From contig CAJUMJ010000046.1 in NCBI GenBank assembly GCA_910587095.1, positions 1 through 64,000 on the forward strand: DNA of 64,000 nucleotides, given 5' to 3'. Made by a program: the position numbers and the translations under genes. Positions within the stretch are counted from its first letter, which is position 1. Each line of letters starts with the position of its first letter. This DNA comes from an uncultured Lachnospiraceae bacterium (GTDB taxonomy: Bacteria > Bacillota > Clostridia > Lachnospirales > Lachnospiraceae). This document shows, in pieces, positions 7,923 to 16,248 of the stretch. A model generated the notes under the pieces. It made no database searches, had not been told where the DNA came from, and worked only from the letters and a program-made list of their open reading frames with translations.

Positions 7923-8612
7923 TTATTTTTTTGGAATATCTATTATTATAGAAGTTCCATTATCTGTATTAATCTTCATTTTTCCATTCAATAAAAATAC
8001 CCTTTCTTTAACAACAGATAATCCAAAATGCTTTTCCTTTTTTTCAGCCTCAACCGGATCAAAACCTACCCCGTTATCTTCAATCTTAATTAAAAAACTT
8101 TTATCATTTTGCTTCAGTGATATTATAATTCGATTTCCTTTAGAATGTTCCACAGCATTATAAACACATTCCTGAATAATACGATATATCATAATAAGAA
8201 AAATTTCTTTTTCTTTATCTGACAATTGGCTGTCTATATCATCTATATCCGATATAATTTCAAAATTGCCATCCTGACTTATCAAAGAAAAAAGATTAAG
8301 AAGAGTATTCTTAAGACCCAAATCATCAAAAGACATTGGACGAAGATCATAAATTTTGTTTCTAATATCATCTATCACTTTGCGTAACCCTGATTCAACC
8401 GTAGCTAATTCAAGTTTCGCTTTTACAGAATCATGATCAATATAAAGAGAAGCCAATTCAACTTTATGGACAAGATGTGTTAGATTTTGTAAAGAGGTGT
8501 CATGTAAATTTCTGGCTATACGCTGCCGCTCCTTTTCCTGTACATCTAAAACAGAAAATTGTTTCATGTGAAACTCTGAAGCTTTCGAAATATTCCTCTT
8601 TTTCACTCCCAT
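7923..8612 (-). CDS. DegS-like soluble sensor histidine kinase
   Basis: A protein of 229 residues built almost entirely from the kinase core. The HisKA_3 helix contains the phosphorylation His in RIARNLHDTSLQNL, and the HATPase domain has the N box (QECVYNAVEHSKGN), the G1 box (DNGVGFD) and the G2 region (FGLSVVKERV). There are no membrane segments and no recognisable sensor domain; only about 25 residues precede the His helix. Any signal must therefore come through a partner or an internal cue. It is translationally close to the response regulator at 7260-7904. Its 5' coding end contains a near-parS sequence. Confidence 0.9.
   Translation of the reverse strand: MGVKKRNISKASEFHMKQFSVLDVQEKERQRIARNLHDTSLQNLTHLVHKVELASLYIDHDSVKAKLELATVESGLRKVIDDIRNKIYDLRPMSFDDLGLKNTLLNLFSLISQDGNFEIISDIDDIDSQLSDKEKEIFLIMIYRIIQECVYNAVEHSKGNRIIISLKQNDKSFLIKIEDNGVGFDPVEAEKKEKHFGLSVVKERVFLLNGKMKINTDNGTSIIIDIPKK
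8560..8575. other. near-consensus parS inside the kinase gene
   Basis: TGTTTCATGTGAAACT differs from parS at one central base and the last base. It encodes part of the kinase N-terminus (FHMKQ). ParB binding is possible but weaker; chance is not excluded. Confidence 0.4.
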
Positions 8613-8738
8613 AATTTACCTCATCAAAATTATAAATTGTTTTAAAGATTTCTATATGCTATATATCTTTCATTGTAAAGTAGCACGGCTTTATTTGCAA
8701 TGTAATTTTATTAAAATAAAGACTCCTCAGCAATCTTC

Positions 8739-8925
8739 GTAACAGTTCAGCCATGCAAAATTGAATATACAAAATACTGCTGAGAGCTTGCTCACATAAG
8801 GCATTTTGTATATTCAATTTTATAGGGCAGACGCCCAACATGAAATAAGTTGTCGGTAATGGCCAAAACCAATTATCAGAATGTACAACCCGACAACTTA
8901 TGAATGAGCAAGGCTGAACTGTTAC
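8739..8925. repeat. 187-bp nested inverted-repeat element
   Basis: The outer arms are GTAACAGTTCAGCC and its exact reverse complement at 8912-8925. Inside are a 19-bp perfect pair (AAAATTGAATATACAAAAT at 8757-8775 against 8803-8821), a GGGC/GCCC mini-hairpin and a 12-bp pair ATAAGTTGTCGG/CCGACAACTTAT. The flanks CAATCTTC and CATTCTTC match at 7 of 8 positions, which may be a target duplication. It fills most of the 464-base gap before the hydrolase gene. A 123-codon open frame across it is a by-product of the palindromes. Confidence 0.8.
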
Positions 8926-9076
8926 CATTCTTCCTATACTTTTAAATCCCATCATAATATTTATAGAAAGATAATATAAAAAATGATATAATAAACAAAA
9001 GTTCAAAAGTTTTACTAAAAACAACCACACAGAAATTTCAAAAGAAATTTAGGTATATACTTGAAAGGACAGTCAT

Positions 9077-10021
9077 ATGCATAAAAAATTAGCTACCATC
9101 TCTATCCTGGCAGGAACATCCGTCGCTACTATCCATGGAATCAATAGTGTACATACATCTCTATGTACTATAAAAGATCTTTTGAGCAGTTCAGAAAATT
9201 ATTTCTACGACTGGCGCTTTGGTAAAATCAGATATCAGAAAAAAGGAAACGGAAACCCTCTTCTTTTTGTCCATGATCTGACAATTGGAAGTTCCAATTA
9301 CGAATACCATAGATTAATCAATAACCTGACCGAAAAACATGAAATTTATTCTATCGATCTGCTTGGATATGGCATGTCGGATAAACCGGCAATGACTTAT
9401 ACAAATAATTTGTATGAACAACTAATCGCTGATTTTATAAAGAATGTAATTGGCAGGAAAACATCCGTAGTCGTAACCGGGGAATCCGTACCATTTGTCA
9501 TTATGGCATGTCACAACTACCCTGATATTTTTAATAAACTCGTATGTATTAATCCTCAAAGTCTCTACCTGCAAAATCAGATTCCATCGAAACAGACAAG
9601 TCTCTTAAAACTTCTTATCGAGACACCTGTGATCGGAACCTTTATTTACCACTTATTTTCAAATAAGACATCTATTGAAAGAGCATTTTTAAAAACTTAT
9701 TTTTACAACCATGAGGAAATCAAAGAAAAATACATATACAATTATCTCGAAGCGGCACACCTTGGAGGATATAATTCCAAGTATGGTTTTGCGAGCTATG
9801 CCGGCAAATATATGTATATGAATATTCTCCATGAACTAAAAGAAATAAACAACAGCATACTTATGATTGGGGGAGAAAAAGAAAAGGATATAAAAACTAC
9901 AATAGAAAACTACAAATATTATAATGCTTCCATTGAAGATGCTTATATATCTGATACAAAGCATCTTCCCCATATGGAAGCACCTGATGAAATACTCAAA
10001 CAACTTGGTATGTTCTTATAA
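9077..10021 (+). CDS. alpha/beta hydrolase
   Basis: A protein of 314 residues. A hydrophobic N-terminal segment (about residues 5-20) could be a signal anchor. The hydrolase fold follows: strand plus oxyanion region LLFVHDLTIGSS, LLGYGMSDKP, and a nucleophile elbow VTGESVPF with Ser at about 137. The acid is probably in GGEKEKD and the His in DTKHLPHMEAPD. The elbow lacks the usual second Gly (GxSxG), so the geometry is atypical. Substrate unknown. It is on the plus strand, converges with rsmG, and their ends overlap by 6 bases. Confidence 0.82.
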   Translation: MHKKLATISILAGTSVATIHGINSVHTSLCTIKDLLSSSENYFYDWRFGKIRYQKKGNGNPLLFVHDLTIGSSNYEYHRLINNLTEKHEIYSIDLLGYGMSDKPAMTYTNNLYEQLIADFIKNVIGRKTSVVVTGESVPFVIMACHNYPDIFNKLVCINPQSLYLQNQIPSKQTSLLKLLIETPVIGTFIYHLFSNKTSIERAFLKTYFYNHEEIKEKYIYNYLEAAHLGGYNSKYGFASYAGKYMYMNILHELKEINNSILMIGGEKEKDIKTTIENYKYYNASIEDAYISDTKHLPHMEAPDEILKQLGMFL

Positions 10022-10759
10022 TGGTTTTTTACTTGCCGTTCCCGCTTTCCGAGGATACTGCTTCGGAGTGGAACGGCATTTTTCTATTACAATCAAATTT
10101 CTGTAAATATCAGAATTTGGAAGCATAAAACCTTTTTGTTCTACAATCTTTCCTCCTAAAACAAAAATTGCATGTTCCGCCTGCTTAGCTTCCGTCTGCT
10201 TATGATCTGACTCCATAGAAACTTTTTCCGATTTATATGAAATAAATTTACCGCCCAACTTCACATATGGAAGACAATACTCCGAAAGAACGGAAAGATT
10301 TGCCACCGCCCGGGAAACACATAAGTCATATGACTCTCTGAATAATTCCGGTTTTGCAAAATCTTCTGCCCTACCATGAACTGCTCTCACATCATGAAGA
10401 TTCAACTCTTCCACCACCTCCTGCAAAAAACCAATTCTCTTTTGCAGAGAATCCAAAAGAGTGAGCCTTAAACCTGGAAAAACAATTTTTAAAGGTATAC
10501 CGGGAAAGCCAGCACCTGTCCCCACATCAATGACAGAAAGCACATCGTTCAAATCACAGACTGTCACAAGTGAAAGACTGTCCACAAAATGTTTCTTCAA
10601 CACCTCCCCAAACTCAGTGATGGCTGTCAAATTCATCACTTTATTTTTTTCAATGAGCATTTCATAATATCTGATAAACTGATCTATCTGCTCACCCGAC
10701 AAGGAAATATGAAATTCTTCTAAATCTTTTTTAAACTGCAATAATTGTTCTGATCTCAA
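10016..10759 (-). CDS. rsmG: 16S rRNA (guanine527-N7)-methyltransferase
   Basis: Methylates G527 of 16S rRNA using S-adenosylmethionine. It has 247 residues. The SAM-binding motif is VIDVGTGAGFPGIPL, preceded by the family segment NLTAITEFGEVLKKHFVDSL and followed by the DSLQKRIGFL strand and the catalytic region VSRAVANL. The C-terminus ends with the family-typical PRKAGT...KKPL. The start is TTG 10759 with GAGG 8-9 bases upstream, 2 bases after the mnmG stop. The last codons encode an RNA hairpin that reads as a terminator on the opposite strand. Confidence 0.95.
   Translation of the reverse strand: MRSEQLLQFKKDLEEFHISLSGEQIDQFIRYYEMLIEKNKVMNLTAITEFGEVLKKHFVDSLSLVTVCDLNDVLSVIDVGTGAGFPGIPLKIVFPGLRLTLLDSLQKRIGFLQEVVEELNLHDVRAVHGRAEDFAKPELFRESYDLCVSRAVANLSVLSEYCLPYVKLGGKFISYKSEKVSMESDHKQTEAKQAEHAIFVLGGKIVEQKGFMLPNSDIYRNLIVIEKCRSTPKQYPRKAGTASKKPL
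10034..10083 (+). terminator. terminator of the hydrolase, embedded in the rsmG 3' coding end
   Basis: TGCCGTTCC (10034-10042) pairs with GGAACGGCA (10070-10078), with a second inner pairing TCCGAG/CTTCGGA, followed by a T run. It lies 13 bases after the plus-strand hydrolase stop and wholly inside the rsmG coding sequence. Confidence 0.75.
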
Positions 10760-10761
10760 AA

Positions 10762-12678
10762 TTAAACCTCTTTCTTTTTATAATTTTCCAAATATACCAA
10801 AAGTACAGAAATATCCGCCGGAGATACACCCGATATTCTGGAAGCCTGTCCAACAGAAACAGGTTTATACGCAATCAACTTTTGTCTCGCTTCCAGGCGC
10901 AAACTTCCCACATTGTTATAATCCAGATCAGCAGGAATCTTTTTCTTCTCCATCTTCTTATAATGCTCCACCTGCTTTAACTGCCTCTCAATATATCCTT
11001 CATATTTAATCTCAATCTCTACCTGTTCCAACACATCCGCAGGAAGAGGTTTTCTTTCAGAATCAATTTCAGAAAGCATATGATAACTCAATTCCGGGCG
11101 GCATATCAGCTCAGCCATATTAACACCTGTTTTCAACGGGGCGCTTTCATGTAGAGTTAGAAAATTCTGTATGTCTTTAGAAGCTCCTACAACAGTACTT
11201 TTTAAGCGAGCAACCTCACAGTCAATCTGTTCCCTTTTATCTAAAACAGCCTCATAAAGCTCCTTCGAAACAAGACCGACCTCATAACCTATTCGACGCA
11301 AACGAAGATCCGCATTATCCTGACGGAGCAAAAGCCGGTATTCCGCTCTGGAAGTCATCATGCGGTAAGGTTCAAAATTTTCCTTAGTAACCAGATCATC
11401 TATCAACACACCAATGTAAGCCTGGGATCTATCCAATATAATCTGCTCCTTATTCTTAATATACAAGGAGGCGTTGATGCCGGCCATCAATCCCTGTGCC
11501 GCCGCTTCCTCATAACCGCTGCTGCCATTGAACTGCCCACCGCTAAAAAGTCCTTCGATTTCTTTAAATTCAAGAGTAGGATAAAGCTGCTTCGGATCAA
11601 TACAGTCATACTCTATGGCATAAGCGTTTCTTACCATTTTACAATGTTCCATTCCGGGAACCGTCCGATACATGGCAAGTTGCACATCTTCAGGAAGGGA
11701 GGATGACATACCGCTCACATACATTTCATTTGTGTGAAGTCCTTCAGGTTCAATGAAAACCTGATGTCTGTCCTTATCGGAAAATTTAACTACCTTATCT
11801 TCAATCGAAGGACAATATCTCGGACCTGTTCCTTCGATAACGCCGGCATAAATAGGGGATCTGTCCAGATTCGCACGAATAATATCATGTGTTTTTTCAT
11901 TGGTATAAGTCAGATAACAAGATACCTGATCTATCTGCACATCCTCAGGATCGGTAGAAAAGGAAAAAGGAATTACCCTCTCGTCTCCGAACTGTTCTTC
12001 CATTTTTTCGAAATCCAGAGATCTCTTGTCCATCCTGGCAGGCGTCCCTGTCTTAAAACGACGCATCCCGATCCCGAGATTCAAAAGAGAATCCGTCAAA
12101 TGGTTTGCTGCCTGCAAACCGTTTGGCCCTGTATAAGTAATGGCTTCCCCGCAAAGACATCTCGCCTTCAGATAAGTTCCTGTACATAAAATAACCGCCT
12201 TACATTCATAGACAGCTCCCGTAAATGTTATAACACCTGTTATTTTTTTAGACGCTTTTGACTCTGAAATATTCTTATTCTCCTCTGCCAAAAGTTCACA
12301 GACCTCAGCCTGTTTGATCGTCAAATGATTCTGGTTTTCCAAAACCTTACGCATTGCTCTGGAATATTCCGCCTTATCAGCCTGCGCTCGCAAAGAATGT
12401 ACAGCCGGTCCCTTAGATCTATTTAACATTTTGGACTGAATAAAAGTCTTATCTATATTTTTTCCCATTTCCCCGCCAAGCGCGTCAATCTCTCTCACAA
12501 GGTGTCCCTTGGAAGTTCCTCCGATATTCGGATTACACGGCATGAGGGCAATGCTTTCCACACTCACCGTAAAAATTACAGTTTCCAGGCCAAGCCGCGC
12601 ACAGGCCAAAGCGGCCTCACACCCCGCATGTCCTGCACCGACTACACACACATCCACCTTTTCTCTTAATTCAGACAT
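10762..12678 (-). CDS. mnmG: tRNA uridine-5-carboxymethylaminomethyl modification enzyme MnmG
   Basis: An FAD enzyme that, with MnmE, installs cmnm5U34 on the wobble base of certain tRNAs. It has 638 residues, normal length. The N-terminal FAD motif VCVVGAGHAGCEAALA is followed by the family blocks NPNIGGTSKGHLVREIDALGG and FKTGTPAR, and by SGGQFNGSSGYEEAAAQG. The C-terminal helical domain mediates MnmE and tRNA contact (PAD...GISPADI-like end). It sits between mnmE and rsmG in the classical order; AGGAG precedes the ATG at 12678. Confidence 0.97.
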   Translation of the reverse strand: MSELREKVDVCVVGAGHAGCEAALACARLGLETVIFTVSVESIALMPCNPNIGGTSKGHLVREIDALGGEMGKNIDKTFIQSKMLNRSKGPAVHSLRAQADKAEYSRAMRKVLENQNHLTIKQAEVCELLAEENKNISESKASKKITGVITFTGAVYECKAVILCTGTYLKARCLCGEAITYTGPNGLQAANHLTDSLLNLGIGMRRFKTGTPARMDKRSLDFEKMEEQFGDERVIPFSFSTDPEDVQIDQVSCYLTYTNEKTHDIIRANLDRSPIYAGVIEGTGPRYCPSIEDKVVKFSDKDRHQVFIEPEGLHTNEMYVSGMSSSLPEDVQLAMYRTVPGMEHCKMVRNAYAIEYDCIDPKQLYPTLEFKEIEGLFSGGQFNGSSGYEEAAAQGLMAGINASLYIKNKEQIILDRSQAYIGVLIDDLVTKENFEPYRMMTSRAEYRLLLRQDNADLRLRRIGYEVGLVSKELYEAVLDKREQIDCEVARLKSTVVGASKDIQNFLTLHESAPLKTGVNMAELICRPELSYHMLSEIDSERKPLPADVLEQVEIEIKYEGYIERQLKQVEHYKKMEKKKIPADLDYNNVGSLRLEARQKLIAYKPVSVGQASRISGVSPADISVLLVYLENYKKKEV

Positions 12679-12700
12679 ACTTCACAGAACTCCTTTTGTC

Positions 12701-12808
12701 ATTTCCCCATACAATAGGCATTTGCGAAACTCATCAAATCGTGGCTCCTTTTGTACAAATAGTATAATTATAAGCAGACCCTTAGAAAACGCCTATTTCC
12801 CCATACAA
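12701..12808. mobile_element. 80-bp MITE-like element with 14-bp target duplication at the mnmE stop
   Basis: The 14-mer ATTTCCCCATACAA occurs at 12701-12714 and again at 12795-12808, enclosing 80 bp that begin TAGGCATTTGCGAAACTC and end with GCCT, inverted ends of the element. The sequence TTTGTACAAATAGTATAATT inside matches the element at 14529-14753. The outer duplicate read on the minus strand gives TGTATGGGGAAATGA, the original mnmE end with a TGA stop; the current stop TAG is made half by the duplicate and half by the element. Confidence 0.85.
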
Positions 12809-14253
12809 AATTTACTAAATATTTCATTCACCAAATCATCTCCCACTTCTTCCCCTATAATTCTGCCAAGCGCAGCATAGGCATTCATCAGATCTATCGA
12901 ATAAAAATCTTCAGGCATATGATCTTCCAAACTTTTCTTAACCTGATTCATACTGTCAAGAGCTTCCAGAAGAGCTTCCTTATGTCTAGAACTGGTAATG
13001 CACACTTCATCATTATAAGAAATACGGCTATAAAAAAACATCTTTTTGATCAAATTCACAAGACAATCCAAACCGCCATTTTCTTTGGCTGAAATTTTAA
13101 TAATAAAAATATTTTTGCTTTCTTCCTCCCATCCCTCTTCATACACTTCTTCAGACAATTCATAAACAATGCTTCTTTTTTCCGTAACCTTTGACAATAA
13201 AGAGTCAACCGACGATTTATCAACCACCTCATCCAAATCCGATTTATTCATGAGAATAATTGTTTTCTTATCTTTTATCATACGAACGATATCTTCATCA
13301 TTCCCATCCAGGGGTATAGAAGAATCCATCACATATAAAATCAGATCAGCATCCTCAGAAATTGTCTTAGCCTTCTCCACGCCAATTTTTTCCACCACAT
13401 CTTCCGTACTTCTAATACCTGCCGTGTCTATAATATTTAAAGTGATATCGCCTAAATTAACCGTTTCTTCCAACGTATCTCTGGTAGTTCCCGCAACATC
13501 CGTAACAATAGCCCGGTCCTGTCCCACCAGAAGATTTAGAAGAGAAGACTTTCCCACATTCGGCTTCCCTACAATAACAGTTCTGATTCCTTCCTTCAAT
13601 AACTTCCCGTCATCAGCAAAACAAAGAAGTTTATCCAGTTCTCCTATCAGATAACAAACCTGATCCGACAATTTTTCTTCATATCCTTCCAAACTGATAT
13701 GTTCGGGATCATCCAGAGCAGATTCAATAAAAGCAATTTCATATAACACCTTTTCCCGAAGCCCTTTTATCTTTTTAAAAACGGAACCCCGAAGCTGCCT
13801 GACAGACGCCTTGAGAGCGTATTCGTTTTTCGCATGAATGATATCCATAACCGATTCCGCTCTTGAAAGATCAATTCTTCCATTCAGAAAAGCTCTTTTT
13901 GTAAATTCTCCTGGTTCTGCAATCCTGGCTCCGGCCTCCGTTACTGTCATGAGAATTTTTCTCATCATCAACGCACCGCCATGACAATTAATCTCTACCG
14001 TATCTTCCATAGTATAGCTTTTCGGGGCTTTCATAACTGAAACCATCACCTCGTCTATCACATCCCCATTCAAATCCGTAATAAACCCATAATGTATGGT
14101 ATGGGAATCATAACGATCCAATACTTTCTCATGATGTACATTCTGATATACCTGAGCAACAATTTTAACAGCCTCTTCACCGCTTACCCTGATGATTCCA
14201 ATCCCGGAATCAGAGACGGCGGTAGCAATCGCAGCAATCGTATCCGTTTTCAT
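12793..14253 (-). CDS. mnmE: tRNA modification GTPase MnmE (TrmE)
   Basis: Partner of MnmG in wobble-uridine modification. It has 486 residues. An N-terminal formyl-THF-binding domain (DTIAAIATAVSDSGIGIIRVSG; CHGGALM) is followed by a helical domain split by the G domain, which has Walker A GKPNVGKSS, the switch region TDVAGTTRDT, DTAGIRST and NKSD. The C-terminus is the canonical FCMGK with the catalytic Cys. The start is ATG 14253, since GGGAG lies 7 bases upstream; the ATG two codons earlier is too close. Its stop codon has been rebuilt by a small inserted element. Confidence 0.96.
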   Translation of the reverse strand: MKTDTIAAIATAVSDSGIGIIRVSGEEAVKIVAQVYQNVHHEKVLDRYDSHTIHYGFITDLNGDVIDEVMVSVMKAPKSYTMEDTVEINCHGGALMMRKILMTVTEAGARIAEPGEFTKRAFLNGRIDLSRAESVMDIIHAKNEYALKASVRQLRGSVFKKIKGLREKVLYEIAFIESALDDPEHISLEGYEEKLSDQVCYLIGELDKLLCFADDGKLLKEGIRTVIVGKPNVGKSSLLNLLVGQDRAIVTDVAGTTRDTLEETVNLGDITLNIIDTAGIRSTEDVVEKIGVEKAKTISEDADLILYVMDSSIPLDGNDEDIVRMIKDKKTIILMNKSDLDEVVDKSSVDSLLSKVTEKRSIVYELSEEVYEEGWEEESKNIFIIKISAKENGGLDCLVNLIKKMFFYSRISYNDEVCITSSRHKEALLEALDSMNQVKKSLEDHMPEDFYSIDLMNAYAALGRIIGEEVGDDLVNEIFSKFCMGK

Positions 14254-14430
14254 AAACATACTCCCGATAATTATGATATTAAATTTTACTACATACACCC
14301 ATAAAAATCTATCTTAACTTTTTAATGTCTTTCAAGAAAAATATTCCTCTTTTCTGCAAATAAAAATATAAAAAATGCACAAAAATGAATATACAAAATT
14401 ATACAAAATAGGGAAAATACAAATACAATA

Positions 14431-14459
14431 TTGACTTATATCAAAAAAAATGATAAATT
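14431..14459 (+). promoter_or_regulatory. predicted sigma-A promoter of the ribose operon
   Basis: TTGACT at 14431-14436, a 17-base spacer, and TAAATT at 14454-14459. It is directly followed by an operator-like palindrome and lies about 325 bases upstream of rbsK because an inserted element lengthens the leader. Confidence 0.6.
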
Positions 14460-14467
14460 TTTACTCA

Positions 14468-14481
14468 TGAAACGGGTTTCA
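14468..14481. promoter_or_regulatory. LacI-family operator (probably RbsR)
   Basis: TGAAACGGGTTTCA: TGAAAC and GTTTCA arms around GG, placed just downstream of the -10 box where a bound repressor would block initiation. It also resembles a catabolite-response element. RbsR, encoded at the other end of the locus, is the likeliest ligand by position. Confidence 0.65.
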
Positions 14482-14517
14482 AAAAGAACTCATATGACTA
14501 ATATGCTAAATGAAGGA

Positions 14518-14764
14518 ATCAAAATTTATAGGAAATTGCGAAACTCTTCTAAGGTTGCCGAATTTGCACAAATAGCATAATCAACACAGACTCGCTTTCG
14601 CTCCAATCCAAACGTAGTGGTACTAAGGTTCGAAAGAACCTCACCAAGTACCAACAGTTTTAATCCGAAGGATTTAAACACTTTCTTAGGCTCTGTTTAT
14701 AATTATACTATTTGCACAAAAAAAACATGATTTGATGAGTTTTGCAATTGCCTATCAAAATTTA
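14518..14764. mobile_element. 225-bp MITE-like element in the rbsK leader
   Basis: The direct repeat ATCAAAATTTA (14518-14528 and 14754-14764) encloses 225 bp whose ends are inverted: TAGGAAATTGCGAAACTC at the left against GAGTTTTGCAATTGCCT at the right. The similarity continues inward over about 60 bases (TTTGCACAAATAG...). The centre holds small hairpins (GGTTCGAAAGAACC; AATCCGAAGGATT). It carries no gene. It is related to the 80-bp element at mnmE and lies between the ribose promoter and the rbsK ribosome site. Confidence 0.85.
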
Positions 14765-14783
14765 ACAGAAAGGAGATGTTACA

Positions 14784-15674
14784 TTGAAAAAAATAGCGGT
14801 AGTCGGCAGTATCAACATTGACCAAACTGTTACGGCACAACGTATTCCGCTGAAAGGTGAAACATTGCCTGGCGGAAATCTCCGCTACATTCCCGGCGGT
14901 AAAGGAGCAAACCAGGCAGTCGCCATGGCAAAACTGGGTGCAAAGGTTGAAATGTTCGGATGTGTAGGTGATGACGATAACGGTCGGAAAATGATGGAAA
15001 ACCTTGCATCCAACAACGTGGAAACAGAAAACATTAAGATTGTTTCCGGTATTCCGACAGGGATCGCCATCATTACCGTCGGAGAAAACGACAACACCAT
15101 TATTGTGGTGGAAGGTGCAAACGGCCAGGTGAACCGTGACTATATCGACAGCATTAAAGATATATTGCTGCAATATGATATGGTAGTTTTGCAACATGAG
15201 ATTCCTCTTGATACGGTACATTACGTTGTGGATTTATGTGCGGCACATGGTATCCCTACATTGCTCAATCCGGCGCCTGCAGCAGAAGTTCCGATGGAAA
15301 TCATTGAAAAAGTCACTTATCTTACACCTAACGAACATGAAGCGGTATTAATCTTCGGCAAAGAACGTTCTACGGAAGACCTTTTGAAAACGTATCCTGA
15401 AAAGTTGATTATCACACAGGGTTCGAGAGGCGTATCCGTAGGCTTGAAAGACGGTCAAGTGGTGAATGTTCCCGCACGAAAAGCCGAAGTAGTAGACACA
15501 ACCGGAGCGGGGGACACACTCAACGGCGCATTTTGTGTAAAATTCATCGAAAGCGATAATATTGTCGAATCACTTGAATATGCCAACGCTGCGGCAAGTC
15601 TCTCCATCGGAAAATTCGGCGCACAAAGCGGTATGCCGACGACAGAAGAACTGGCAAAAATATTGGAGGTCTAA
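14784..15674 (+). CDS. rbsK: ribokinase
   Basis: Phosphorylates D-ribose to ribose 5-phosphate with ATP. It has 296 residues. The PfkB-family signatures are both present: the N-terminal GGKGANQAVAMAKLGA and the C-terminal DTTGAGDTLNGAFC with the catalytic Asp. Translation starts at TTG 14784, preceded by AAAGGAGATG. It is the first gene of rbsKDACB, on the plus strand and head-on to the neighbouring mnmE and jag genes. Confidence 0.95.
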   Translation: MKKIAVVGSINIDQTVTAQRIPLKGETLPGGNLRYIPGGKGANQAVAMAKLGAKVEMFGCVGDDDNGRKMMENLASNNVETENIKIVSGIPTGIAIITVGENDNTIIVVEGANGQVNRDYIDSIKDILLQYDMVVLQHEIPLDTVHYVVDLCAAHGIPTLLNPAPAAEVPMEIIEKVTYLTPNEHEAVLIFGKERSTEDLLKTYPEKLIITQGSRGVSVGLKDGQVVNVPARKAEVVDTTGAGDTLNGAFCVKFIESDNIVESLEYANAAASLSIGKFGAQSGMPTTEELAKILEV

Positions 15675-15707
15675 TTCTATTCACTACCTCAGCATAAAAC
15701 GCTTCGG

Positions 15708-15814
15708 AATGGAGGAAAGATTGAAAATTAAAATTTTCAATCGCGAGATTTGTGTCTGCGCGTTGCTTGCCACAAACTCGTTGATGCGCATAAAGCGGCG
15801 CAGAAATGGAGGAA
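15708..15814 (+). repeat. palindromic repeat carrying a Shine-Dalgarno, copy 2
   Basis: About 107 bp, nearly identical to the unit at 6922-7039. It starts AATGGAGGAAAGATTG, contains the 24-bp perfect palindrome at 15719-15742, an arm pair around GATTTGTG/CACAAAC and a GCGC-rich arm, and ends GCGCAGAAATGGAGGA, which is the ribosome site of rbsD. It lies between rbsK and rbsD inside the operon. Confidence 0.85.
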
Positions 15815-15817
15815 AAA

Positions 15818-16231
15818 ATGAAAAAAAACGGCATTTTAAACAGCGACATCTCCCGGGTTTTGACTTATATGGGACACACGGATCTCCTCTGCGTAGGAGA
15901 CTGTGGCCTTCCTATCCCTGAGGAAACGGAAAGAATTGATCTCGCTCTTCGCTTCGGTCAGCCGTCCTTTATGGAAGTATTGAAAGAAGTTGCAGGAGAC
16001 ATGAAAATCGAGAAAATCATTCTGGCAGAAGAAATAAAGGAAAAGAACCCTGATATACTAGAGGAAGTTCTTAAATTTTTTAAGGAAAATGAAACCGGTT
16101 TCAAAGTGGAAGTGGAATATATAAGTCATACAAAGCTTAAAAAAATGACCAAAAAATGCAAAGCTGTCATCCGTACCGGTGAAACAACTCCATATGCCAA
16201 TATAATTCTCCAATCAGGCTGCATTTTCTAA
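15818..16231 (+). CDS. rbsD: D-ribose pyranase
   Basis: Interconverts the pyranose and furanose forms of ribose, supplying the form ribokinase accepts. It has 137 residues, the usual length. The N-terminus MKKNGILNSDISRVL and catalytic His20 in YMGHTD fit, as do VGDCGLPIP and the C-terminal RTGETTPYANIIL. The start is ATG 15818, 5 bases after GGAGGA supplied by the repeat; the frame is open upstream only through repeat sequence. Confidence 0.94.
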   Translation: MKKNGILNSDISRVLTYMGHTDLLCVGDCGLPIPEETERIDLALRFGQPSFMEVLKEVAGDMKIEKIILAEEIKEKNPDILEEVLKFFKENETGFKVEVEYISHTKLKKMTKKCKAVIRTGETTPYANIILQSGCIF

Positions 16232-16248
16232 GGAAAGGAGACATCTTC

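Noticed and set aside
8659..9030. 123-codon open frame on the minus strand
   Set aside because: It runs across the nested inverted repeats, has no good ribosome site and its protein resembles no family; the palindromes explain the open frame.
15562..15921. 119-codon open frame on the plus strand spanning rbsK end and rbsD start
   Set aside because: It overlaps two certain genes in another frame and its middle is repeat sequence also found before the oxidoreductase gene.
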